From the NCBI GenBank assembly GCA_019695035.1, contig JAIBAU010000011.1, positions 1 to 64,000 on the forward strand: a DNA stretch of 64,000 nucleotides, written 5' to 3'. The DNA comes from Caulobacteraceae bacterium (GTDB lineage: Bacteria; Pseudomonadota; Alphaproteobacteria; Caulobacterales; Caulobacteraceae). Below, one piece after another: positions 20,277 through 29,800 of this stretch. Both the position numbers and the translations under genes were made by a program. The notes beneath the pieces are model-generated. The model had not been told where the DNA came from and did not search any database. It was given only the letters and a program-made list of their open reading frames with translations. The number at the start of each line of letters is the position of its first letter. Positions within the stretch are counted from its first letter, which is position 1.

Positions 20277-20510
20277 ATGGCCTCCCGTGCAAAGAAGCCG
20301 CGCAAGACGGCTGCCAGAACCGTCCAGATCCAGCGCAGCGTGGAACCCCTCGCGTTCGTGGCGGAGCAGCCGCGTTCGTTCGCCTACGTCGAGGATGACG
20401 ACGAGTTCGAGATTCCTCAGATTCCCAGCGAATTCGCCCGCCGGGGCCGCGAGGTGCGCATCAGCCTTTCGCTCAAGCCGGCCTCGTCGTTCGATCTCGT
20501 CGAAGCCTGA
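20277..20510 (+). CDS. Small hypothetical protein, basic N-terminus and acidic middle
   Basis: 77 residues from ATG 20277 (MASRAKKPRKTAARTVQIQR); GTGGAG, 10-15 bases ahead of the ATG, is a plausible ribosome-binding site, and a GTG start at 20262 is the alternative. The N-terminus is strongly basic, the middle acidic (YVEDDDEFEIPQIPSEFARR) and the C-terminus beta-prone (EVRISLSLKPASSFDLVEA). No domain is recognised. It is convergent with the next amidohydrolase, stop to stop 3 bases apart. Confidence 0.45.
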   Translation: MASRAKKPRKTAARTVQIQRSVEPLAFVAEQPRSFAYVEDDDEFEIPQIPSEFARRGREVRISLSLKPASSFDLVEA

Positions 20511-20513
20511 AGC

Positions 20514-22208
20514 CTACCACCCGTCCCTGCGATAGACCGCCTGGCCGCCCACCATGGTCAGCAGGGCGTGAGCCTTGGGAATGTCCGCGGCCGGAGCCGT
20601 CATCAGGTCGACGGAGAAGACCGTGAAGTCCGCCCGGTAACCGGGCCGGATTTGGCCAAGCTCGCTCTCGCGGAAGGAGGCGTAGGCCGGCCAGACGGTG
20701 AACATCTTCAGGGCGGTGGACCGGTCGACCGCCTGGTCGGGGCGCCAGTCGGGTCCCTGGAAACCGTCAAGCGACCGGCGCGCAACGGCGGCGTAGAACT
20801 CGATCAAGGGGTCGCCGCGCTCCACCGGCGCGTCGGTCCCGCCAGGAATGATTGCGCCCGCGTCGATCAGGCGCTTCCACGCGTAGGCGCCGTCAAGCCG
20901 CGCGTCACCCAGCCGAGCCGGAGCAAAATACAGGTCGCCGATGGCGTGGCTGGCCTGCATCGACGGAATGACGCCCAGCCGGGCGAAGCGGGGAATGTCC
21001 TGCAGCCGCAGCACCTGCGCATGCTCGATCCGGAAGCGCGGCTCCTTCACCGGCCTCACGGAGGGCGGCACCGCCCTGAAGGCCGCCTCGTACCATTCCA
21101 GCACCGAGGCGTTGCCCCGATCGCCGATGGCGTGGGTGGTCATCTGCACCCCGGCGCGCAGCGCCTTCTCGTACAAGGGGGTGATCTCTGCCGCCGAGGT
21201 CTGCATCAGGCCGCGGGTCTCCGGACGGTCGGCGTAGGGTTCGAACAGGGCGGCGCCGCGTGAGCCCAGCGCGCCGTCGGCATAGACCTTGATGCAGCGG
21301 GTGATCAGGTAACCGTCGCGGCCGAGGCTCGGACCCTCGGATAGCAGGCGTGGCGCCGCCTCGGGATCGACGGCGTTGTAGACCCGCAGCGGAACTGCCC
21401 GACGCCTGTCCCGCGCCTCGAGGGCCCTGCGCTCGGCCTCGCTGACGCTCATGTTGTGAAGGCCTGTCCAACCGTATGCGGCGTAGACCCGGAAGGCGGC
21501 GTCCAGCGCGCGATCCATCCCGGCCGGATCGTCGTTGGGCACGATCCGGCCGACCAGCTCCTGGGCGGCGTCGATCAGCATGCCCGTGGGTTCGCCCCCG
21601 GAATCCTTGAGGATTTCTCCCCCCGATGGAGGCCGGGTCGCCGCGGTCACCCCGGCTGCCCGAAGGGCGGCGCTGTTGGCCACCAGCGCGTGGCCATCCG
21701 CGCGGCGGAGGATCACAGGCCGGTCTGCGACCACGGCGTCGATGTCCTGCCGCGACGGGAAGCGTCGTTCCGGCCAGTGGGTCTCGATCCAGCCCCGACC
21801 GGTCAGCACGCGTTCTTCAGGATGGGCGGCCGCCCAGGCCCGCACGGCGGCCAGCATGGCTTCCAGCGAGGCCGAGCCCTCAAGGTTGAGCGTGAGCTCC
21901 CGCTGACCGATGCCCAGCAGGTGCGCGTGGGCGTCCGTGAAGCCGGGGAACATCGCCGCGCCCCTCAGGTCGATGCGACGCGTATCGGCCCCGCCCCAGC
22001 TTTCGACGTCGGCCAACCGGCCGGCGGCGACGATGCGATCCCCGGCGACCGCGACGGCCTCGACCCGGGGATTGGTGTCGTCGGCCGTGTAGATCGGGCC
22101 GCCATGGATGATGAGGTCGACCCGCGTCGGGGGAGAGACGGCCGCCGCCTGGGTCGCCAGCAGGGCGGCGCCGGCGGCGCCCCCGAGAAGAAAAAGCCTG
22201 CGGTGCAT
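20514..22208 (-). CDS. Exported YtcJ-like amidohydrolase (amidohydrolase 3 family)
   Basis: 564 residues with a signal peptide (MHRRLFLLGGAAGAALLATQAAA). Metal-binding motifs are intact: PGFTDAHAHLLGIG (HxH), TTHAIGDRGNASVLEWYE, RIEHAQVLRLQDIPRFA and the late Asp in GGTDAPVERGDP. The C-terminal MFTVWPAYASFRESELGQI and GYRADFTVFSVD segments are typical of YtcJ-type enzymes. It is predicted to be a periplasmic metal-dependent hydrolase of amide or ring substrates; the natural substrate is unknown. Unlike the neighbouring D-aminoacylase-like protein it keeps its HxH. Confidence 0.85.
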   Translation of the reverse strand: MHRRLFLLGGAAGAALLATQAAAVSPPTRVDLIIHGGPIYTADDTNPRVEAVAVAGDRIVAAGRLADVESWGGADTRRIDLRGAAMFPGFTDAHAHLLGIGQRELTLNLEGSASLEAMLAAVRAWAAAHPEERVLTGRGWIETHWPERRFPSRQDIDAVVADRPVILRRADGHALVANSAALRAAGVTAATRPPSGGEILKDSGGEPTGMLIDAAQELVGRIVPNDDPAGMDRALDAAFRVYAAYGWTGLHNMSVSEAERRALEARDRRRAVPLRVYNAVDPEAAPRLLSEGPSLGRDGYLITRCIKVYADGALGSRGAALFEPYADRPETRGLMQTSAAEITPLYEKALRAGVQMTTHAIGDRGNASVLEWYEAAFRAVPPSVRPVKEPRFRIEHAQVLRLQDIPRFARLGVIPSMQASHAIGDLYFAPARLGDARLDGAYAWKRLIDAGAIIPGGTDAPVERGDPLIEFYAAVARRSLDGFQGPDWRPDQAVDRSTALKMFTVWPAYASFRESELGQIRPGYRADFTVFSVDLMTAPAADIPKAHALLTMVGGQAVYRRDGW

Positions 22209-22311
22209 GACGCGCTCCCGTTACACCAACGCGAACGCACTCACCCCAGTCGCGCGGGCGCGGTCAAGCCGAAGCTTTCGGGTAATGAGAATTCCGGCGC
22301 CCGACGGCGGC

Positions 22312-23133
22312 CTAGTGCGGGTTCGCCCGCGGGGCGTAGGCTTCGGGCTGCATCCGATCGCGGCGGCGATCCGCCGCCGCATTGCGCGGCTTGATGGAGA
22401 TGGTGAAGGCCAGGAAGCGCTCGTCGCGCGACTTGCCGTAGATCGAGATTTCGCGGTCCACCAGCGCCAGGGACGCCTGGAAGGCGCCCCGACGCCAGCC
22501 CACGCCGACCTGCGCATCGCCGACCGTGGCCACGCGATCGGTTGTCCAGCTCATGCGGCGCAGTTCTCCGTCGCGGGAGCGCAGCAGGTTCAATCCGACG
22601 GCCTGCTGGTCGTCCGACGCAAACAGGATCCAGCGCCCGCGGCGCTCGATGTCGCGGCTCGGTTCGAGGCTGTTGCGCAGCTGGTTCAGTCCGTTCGACC
22701 CTGCGGGCGCGGCCGGTCGCCTCGCTCGGGCAGACTTGGTCAGGCCCAGGCTGATCTCGTTGCGAACGGAGCCGTTATCGCCCCTAGTGCTGGCGAACTG
22801 CACGCGCGGCTCGTATTCGCGCATGGTCTGGCCGGCCTGGCGGAAGCTCGCCTGGGCGAAGGCGTTCACCGCGACGCTGCTGGCCTGGGCGTACTCGATC
22901 GCAGCAGGCGGGCGCGGCGCGGCGATGGCGACGGTCTGGGCCGCCTCCGGCTGGATCGGCACCGCCGAGAAGTCCGGGTTGGTTTCCGGCGCGGTGCGGA
23001 TGGCCTCGTCGAGATCGTCAGGGATGGCGTCGGCCGTGGCGCTGGTCCACGCCATGAACAGGCTCGCGCCGCACAGTCCGCCGAGGACTGCGCTGGCCGC
23101 CAAAGCAGCGATGCCCTTCCCCGAGCGCCGCAT
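22312..23133 (-). CDS. Membrane-anchored or exported protein of unknown function
   Basis: 273 residues from ATG 23133 (MRRSGKGIAALAASAVLGGLCG), with GGGGAG ahead of it; the open frame continues upstream through non-coding-like sequence and is not used. An N-terminal hydrophobic segment (residues ~8-29) is a signal peptide or anchor. A low-complexity linker follows (residues ~30-75), then a C-terminal half with beta-rich text (VRNEISLGLTKSARARRP, GRWILFASDDQQAVGLNLLR, GDAQVGVGWRRGAFQASLAL, FLAFTISIKPR) that resembles a small outer-membrane or beta-barrel-like domain. The family is not recognised. It is divergent from the cytochrome c' gene. Confidence 0.6.
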   Translation of the reverse strand: MRRSGKGIAALAASAVLGGLCGASLFMAWTSATADAIPDDLDEAIRTAPETNPDFSAVPIQPEAAQTVAIAAPRPPAAIEYAQASSVAVNAFAQASFRQAGQTMREYEPRVQFASTRGDNGSVRNEISLGLTKSARARRPAAPAGSNGLNQLRNSLEPSRDIERRGRWILFASDDQQAVGLNLLRSRDGELRRMSWTTDRVATVGDAQVGVGWRRGAFQASLALVDREISIYGKSRDERFLAFTISIKPRNAAADRRRDRMQPEAYAPRANPH

Positions 23134-23158
23134 GCAATCTCCCCTTGCCACCGCCGTT

Positions 23159-23170
23159 AAGGTTAACCTT
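23159..23170. promoter_or_regulatory. Palindrome AAGGTTAACCTT in a divergent promoter region
   Basis: A perfect 12-base palindrome 26 bases upstream of the 273-residue gene. The same arms reappear as a spaced inverted repeat at 37565-37594. Possible operator; the cognate regulator is unknown. Confidence 0.3.
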
Positions 23171-23186
23171 TTGGCAAGGCTTGGAA

Positions 23187-23209
23187 CAGCGAAAAAATTG
23201 CTGTTCTGT
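23187..23209. promoter_or_regulatory. Inverted repeat GAACAGC-N9-GCTGTTC
   Basis: Perfect 7-bp arms with an A-rich 9-base spacer lie between the divergent 273-residue gene and the cytochrome c' gene, about 85 bases before the cytochrome start. The geometry suits a dimeric repressor. Position is approximate to a few bases. Confidence 0.35.
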
Positions 23210-23293
23210 GAGACGAACCGGTTGAACAGACTGGATTCGTTCGCAGGTGCGGCGCCCGGTGGCCCGCATCTTTCGCGCCACGGGGGAATAGTC

Positions 23294-23779
23294 ATGTCGA
23301 ACAAACTGCTCGCCACAGCCGGATTTTGTGCAGTCGCAGCGCTGGCCTTGGCCCAGTGGCCCGCGAACGCCGCCGACAACGCCCCTGATGCGGCCACGCT
23401 CATCCCGGCGCGCCAGTCGGCGCTGATGCTTTCGGCGGTCGCCTTCGGCTCCATGAAGGGCGCAATCGATTCGGGTGGCGACGTATCGGGCCAGGCCTTC
23501 GCCGCCAAGGCCCTGGCGCGATGGGCGCACACCCTGCCCTCGCTTTTCCCGGCCGGAACCGGCAAGGCGTCGGGCGTGCCCACCAAGGCGAAGGACGAAA
23601 TCTGGAGCGACCGCGCCGGGTTCGAGCGCCGCGCCGCAGAATACGCCGCCGCCGCCGATCGGCTGGCGGAACTGGCCCAGGCCAACGACAAGGCGGCCTT
23701 CGCCACCCAGTGGACCGCCGTGCGCCAGGCCTGCTCGAATTGCCACGATGCCTACCGGGACGCGCCCCCGGCGCGGTAG
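23294..23779 (+). CDS. Cytochrome c' (class II c-type cytochrome)
   Basis: 161 residues, ATG 23294 with GGGGGAA upstream. The signal peptide is MSNKLLATAGFCAVAALALA..ANAA. The mature protein is a four-helix bundle pattern with the haem-binding CSNCH near the C-terminus (RQACSNCHDAYRDAP), the position typical of cytochrome c'. It is periplasmic; relatives bind NO or CO and may protect from nitrosative stress. Met/Leu and Arg positions near the haem cannot be judged without modelling. Confidence 0.9.
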   Translation: MSNKLLATAGFCAVAALALAQWPANAADNAPDAATLIPARQSALMLSAVAFGSMKGAIDSGGDVSGQAFAAKALARWAHTLPSLFPAGTGKASGVPTKAKDEIWSDRAGFERRAAEYAAAADRLAELAQANDKAAFATQWTAVRQACSNCHDAYRDAPPAR

Positions 23780-23806
23780 GCGCGGTTTCCAAAGGGCAAA
23801 GAATAA

Positions 23807-23830
23807 GGGCGGCGCCTTGCAGCGCCGCCC
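23807..23830. terminator. Bidirectional hairpin between cytochrome c' and RTX genes
   Basis: GGGCGGCGC-N6-GCGCCGCCC forms a perfect 9-bp stem between two convergent genes. There is no long T-tract on either strand, but the position (28 bases after one stop, 25 before the other) fits a shared terminator. Confidence 0.65.
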
Positions 23831-23854
23831 ATCTGGTTTGAGTGTCTCCCTGGA

Positions 23855-26800
23855 TCAGATCCAGAGGAAGTCGGAGGCGTCGACGGCCGACTCCAGCACG
23901 CCGTCTAGGGTAATGACGGTTCCGTTCGCCAGGGTGATGGTCGCCCAGCCGTTGATGTCGTGGCCAATGACCAGGTCCGAGAACTGGGTCGCGCCTGTCC
24001 CGATCAGACGGATCTTGTCGATACCGTTCTCGAAATCGGTGATGTGATCCGAACCGAGGTTCGAGTTGCCACTCCAGATGAACTGGTCGGTCCCCGCTCC
24101 ACCGCTCAGGGAGTCGCTGCCGGCGTCGCCATACAGCTTGTCGTTCCCCAGACCGCCCGACAGGGTGTCCGTTCCCGCGCCGCCCTGCAGCGTATCGTTG
24201 CCGTCGCCGCCATCCAGGGTGTCGTTGCCGTTAAGGCCGCGCAGGCTGTCGACGCCGCCGCCGCCCTGGAGGTTGTCGTTGCCGTCATAGCCGTCGACGA
24301 TCTCGTTGGCCGCGCTGCCGACGAAGGTGTCGTCGAAGTTGGTCAGGAGATAGCGCTCGATCGACGAGAAGGTGTCGCCCAGGGCGTCGCCGGTGTGCAC
24401 GTTGGTCAGGAGGTTCAGCGAGAGGCCCCCCGTCGCGGTGCGATAGTCGGCGACGTCCGTGCCCGCGCCGCCATTGAAGGCGTCCGCGCCCGCTCCCCCG
24501 ATGAGCAGGTCGTCGCCGTCGCCGCCGTTCAGGGTGTCGTCGCCGGCCGCGCCCGTGAGGGTGTCGTTGCCGATTCCGCCGCTCAGCACGTTGGCGCCGG
24601 ACGAACCCGTCAGCTGGTCGTCGAAGTTGGAGCCCGTGAGGTTCTCGATCGCCGACAGGGTGTCGGTGCCCGCGCCCAGGGTATTCTGGGCGGCGGAGGT
24701 CGCCAGGCTGACCTTCACCAGGCTTCCGGCCGACGAGTAGTCGGCCGTGTCGATGTCGGCCCCGCCGGTCAGCAGGTCGTTGCCGGCGCCGCCGATCAGG
24801 ATGTCGTTCCCCGCATCCCCGCGCAGGTCGTCGTTGCCGTCGCCGCCATTGAGGGTGTCCGCGCCGTTCTGACCGTCGACCCGCTCGTTCTCGGCGTTGC
24901 CCACGAAGGTGTCGCCGAAGTTGGACAGGATGAAGCGTTCGATCGACACGAAGGTGTCGCCCAGCGCGTCGCCGACGCCGAACAGCGCGTTCAGGCGATC
25001 GACACCGACGGCCGAGATGGCCGAACGGTAATCGACCAGGTCGGAGCCGGCTCCGCCGTCCACGGTGTCCGCCCCCGCGCCGCCGATGATCTGGTCGTCG
25101 CCGTCGTTGCCGTTGAGGACGTCGTCGCCGGCGTCGCCGTACAGCAGGTCGTTGTCGGCGCCGCCGTTGATGATGTCGGCGCCGTCGTTGCCGTGGATGT
25201 TGTCCGCCCCGGCGTCGCCCGAGACGGTGTCGTCGCCGGCCTCGCCGACGATGGTGTCGGCGCCGTCGCCGCCGAAGATGACGTCCGTGCCATCGCCGCC
25301 GCGCACGGTGTCGTTGCCGGCGCCGCCGTAGAGGGTGTCGTCGCCGAGCTCGCCGTTGAGGTTGTCGGCGCCCGCGCCCCCATCCAGGTAGTCGCCGCCA
25401 TCGCCGCCCTTGAGCGTGTCGTTGTCGTCGCCGCCATAGAGGAAATCGTCGCCCGCTTCGCCGAGCAGTTGGTCGGCCCCGGCGTCGCCATACTGGGTGT
25501 CGTTGTCGAGACCGCCCCGGATGACGTCGTCACCCGCGCCGCCGTGCTGTTCGTCGTTGCCGGCGTCGCCGTAGAGGGTGTCGTTGCCGTCGCCGCCGTC
25601 TTCCTCGTCGGCGCCCGCCCCGCCGCGCAGGATGTCGACGCCGGCGCCGCCCGACAGGATGTCGTCGCCGTTGTCGCCGCGCACGTCGTCGTTGCCGTCG
25701 CCGCCGTCGACCACGTCGTTGCCTTCGCCGCCCATCAGCAGGTCGTTGCCGAGGTCGCCGAACACCTGGTCGTCGCCATTCTCGCCGCGCGCGTCGTCAT
25801 CGCCGGCGCCGCCGTAGAGCGTGTCGGTCCCGTCGAAGCCGCGCAGGATGTCGTTGCCGTCGCCGCCGTCGAGGTAGTCGTTGCCGAGGTTCCCCTTGAG
25901 CGTGTCGGCGCCGTCGCCGCCGTAGAGGCTGTCGTCGCCCTGGTAGCCGTCGAGGGTGTCGGCCCCGGCGTTGCCGTAGAGTTCGTTGTTGCCGGCGGAG
26001 CCGATGACGTTGTCGTTGAAGGCGGATCCGAAGAAGTTCTCGATCCCGATCAGGGTGTCGAGACCGGCGCCGCCCGTGTTCTGGGCGGTGCCGATCCGCA
26101 TGTCGAGGGTGATGGCGCCGGACGCATCCCCGTAGTGGACGCTGTCGGTTCCATCGCCGCCGTTGAGGATGTCGTTGCCGAGGCCGCCGGCGAGCTGGTC
26201 GTTGCCGTCGCCCCCCAGCAGGCTGTCGTTGCCCGACCCGCCGTCGAGGGAGTCATTGTCCAGCCCGCCGTCCAGCGTATCGGTTCCATTGCCGCCCAGC
26301 AGCGTGTCGTCGCCGTCGCCGCCGTTGAGGGCGTCGTTGTCGTCGCCCCCGATCAGCAGGTCGAGGCCCGCCGCGCCGTTGAGGACGTCGTTGCCGCTGC
26401 GGCCCTCAAGCACGTTGTCGCCGCCGTCGCCGGTGAGGCTGTCCGACTGGCCGCCGCCGATCACGTTCTCAAAGCCGGAGATGGTGTCGGAGCCCGTGCC
26501 GGAGCTGAACGCCGTGCCGAGGGCGAGATTGACCGTCAGCTCGCGCTGGACGCCATCGAACGACAGGGTGTCGATGCCCGAGCCGCCGTCGAGGACGTCG
26601 TTGCCGTCGTTCTGTCCCGACGCGCCGTTCTGGTTGACATAGGTCTCCTGGATGACGTCGTCGCCCGCGCCGCCGGAAACGATGTCGGACCCCGCGCCGC
26701 CCTTGAGGGTGTCGCCGCCGCCGCTGCCGGTGATCTGGTCGTCGCCCGCGCCGCCGTCGACGAACACGCCTTCGATGCTGGTGATGGTGTCGGTCCCGCC

Positions 26801-29800
26801 CCGTCCGTCATCAATCGTGTGCGTCACACCCGAGATGTCGAAATCGGACATGTTCACGACGTTGGCGCTGGTGGCGTTGGCGACGTAGATCCGCAGGCGG
26901 TCCTCGCCCGCGCCGCCGTCGATCTGGTCGCTGCCTGCGCCGCCGCCGAGGATGTCGTTGCCGTCGTTGCCCAACAGGGTGTCGGCGCCGGACCCGTCGA
27001 AGATGATATCGTTGGCGTCGCCCCCGGACACGTAGGCCGACTGCTGATAGCCGCCGTAGAAGACCAGGTGCTCGACGCCGTCGCCATGGACTTCGAGGCC
27101 TGACGAGCCGACCGCGGTCAGGATGTCGCCGCTCAGCACGATGTTGACGTTGTCGACGACGTAGTAATCCCACTTCAGCAGGACGGTGTCGTCGCCAGCG
27201 CCGCCGTGGACCTGGTCCACGCCCGTCGATTCCGAATAGACGCCGCCCACATTGTGGTAGCCGATCATGTTGAACTGATCGTCGCCCTCGTCGCCCCACA
27301 GCTCCGACGAGCCAGAGGCGTCGATGATCAGGTCGTTGCCGAGGCCGCCGTGGATGGCGTTGGCGCCGTCGCCGCCGCTCAGCTGGTCGTCGCCCGTGCC
27401 GCCCGTCACCGTGTCGCCGAACGCCGTGCCGGTGAAGATCACCCGCTCCACCGAGATGATGGTGTCGGTGCCGCCGCGGCCGTCAGAGAAGTTGAATGTG
27501 CCGGACCCGCCGAACGCCGAGGCGTCGAAGGTCACCCCGGCGACCGCTCCGATATCGTCGAAGCGGAAGGAGGCCATGTCGAAGCCCGAGCCGCCGTTCA
27601 GGGTGTCGTTGCCCAGATCGCCGCGCAGATTGTCGAAGTCGGCGCCGCCCAGAAGCATGTCGTTGCCGTCGCCGCCGCGCAGGACGTCGGCGCCTTCGCC
27701 GCCGTCCAGGGTGTCGGCGCCGTCGTTGACGCCGCCGGCCTGGTTCGAGCCATTGGTCTCGCCGCCGATCAGCACGTCGTCGCCGGCGCCGCCGGTGAGG
27801 TTGTCCGCCCCGCCGCCGCCGAACAGGCTGTCGTTGTCGGCCCCGCCGTCCAGGGTGTCGGCGCCCTGGCCGCCCCTGAGGGTGTCGCGGCCCGCCAGTC
27901 CGCGCATGAGGTCGTCGCCGGCGCTGCCGGTGACATTGTCGTTGAAGGCGCTGCCGGTGACCTCGGCCTTCTCGAATCCGTTGACGGTGTCTGTGCCCAG
28001 CGGATTGGTGATGGCGATGTTGCCGGCGTTGGTGAGGGCCGACAGGTTGACGACCGCTCCCGAGGTCAGGCCGGCGTCGGAGAAGTCGAAGACCAGCGTG
28101 TCGACGCCGGCGCCGCCGATCAGGGTGTCCAGCCCGGCGTCGCCCTGGATCCGGTCATTGCCGTCGCCGCCATCGAGGGTGTCGGCGCCGTCCCCGCCAA
28201 TGAGCGTGTCGTTGCCGAGACCGCCGCTGATGTTGTCATCGCCGCCGGAGCCGTCCAGGCGGTTGTCCTGGTCGTTGCCGGTGATGGTGTCCGCCTGGGC
28301 GCCGCCCACGACGTTCTCGATGTTCTGGATGGTGTCGTTCACGCCGCCGACGCTGAAGGCGACGCCCAGCGCAAGGTTGATGGTCCACTCGCGCTCGGAT
28401 TCCATCGCCAGGGTGTCGATGCCCGCTCCGCCGTCCAGCAGGTCGCCGACGCTGATCTCGCCGCTGTTGTGCCGCAGGATGTCGTCGCCGTCGCCGGCGT
28501 GGACGACGTCGACGCCGGTGCCGTCCAGAATGGTGTCGTGGCCGGCGCTGCCGGTGATGGTGTCGTTGCCGCCCTCGGCGTCGATGAACACGCCTTCGAT
28601 CGACGAGATGATGTCGGTGCCGCCGGCGCCGTCGTCGATGGTCTGGGTGGCGCCCGTGACGTTGAACAGCGACAGGTCGAGGACGTTGTTGGTGTTCGAG
28701 TTATCGACCTTGATGTAGTAGCGGTCGTTGCCGGCGCCCCCGTTGACGATGTCGCCAACGCCCGCGCCGCCCCACAGGACGTCGTCGCCGCCGTTGCCGT
28801 TCACCGTGTCGACGCCCGCGCCCGCAATCAGCCCGTCGTCCAGGGTTCCGCCGTTCAGGGTGTCATCGCCTGAGCCGGAGAAGACCACGATCCGCTCGAT
28901 GGAAATGCCGGTCACGCCGAGCGTGCCGTCCGCCGTCGAGGCGCTGAGGGTGCCGTCGGCGTTCAGGATGACCGTCATGCCCGACGAGGTGTAGGAGCCC
29001 CATTTCAGCTCGACCTGGTCGACGCCCGCACCGCCGTTCACGGTGTCGTGGCCGCCCGCGAACGTGTAGTAGACGTAGGGCTGAACGCCCCCGCCCGACG
29101 GGTCGAAGCTGGCGTGGCTGAAGCTCGAGATCGAGATGACGTCGTTGCCGGAACCGCCGTTCAGCGTCGAGTCCCCGGCGAAGTCGATGATGCGGTCCGA
29201 GCCGGCGCCGCCGTCGGCGAAGTTGTTGCCGTCGTTGGTCGTGATCTGGTCGTCGCCCGAGGAGCCGGTCAGGTTGTCGTTGAATTCCGTCCCGGTGATG
29301 ACCGCCCGTTCGATCGAAATCAGGGTGTCGGTGCCGCCAAGGCCGTCGGAGATGTTGACCGTCGCGCCGCCGTTGATGGTCGCGGCGCTGAAGGTGACGC
29401 CCGAGGTGAGCCCGATCTGGTCGAAGCGCCAGGCCGCGAAGTCGAGGCCCGCGCCGCCGTCCAGGCTGTCGTTGCCGTAGTCGCCGCGCAGGTTGTCCGA
29501 GCCGACGCCGCCGGTGAGGGTGTCGTCGCTGTCGCCCCCGCGCAGGACGTCGTTGCCGGTCCCGCCGTCGATCACGTCGGCGCCGTCGCCGTCGCCGTGG
29601 TTGGTGTTGGTGTTGGTGGTGCCGGCGATGGTGTCGTCGCCGTCGCCGCCCTGGATGTTGTCGGCTCCGAGATTGCCCCGGAGGTTGTCGTTGCCGCCGA
29701 GGCCGCGGATCACATCGGCGCCCTTGGTGCCGGTGATGGCGTCGTTGAAGTTGGTGCCGGTGACGTCGCCCTGCTCGAAGCCCGAAACGGTGTCCGGGCC

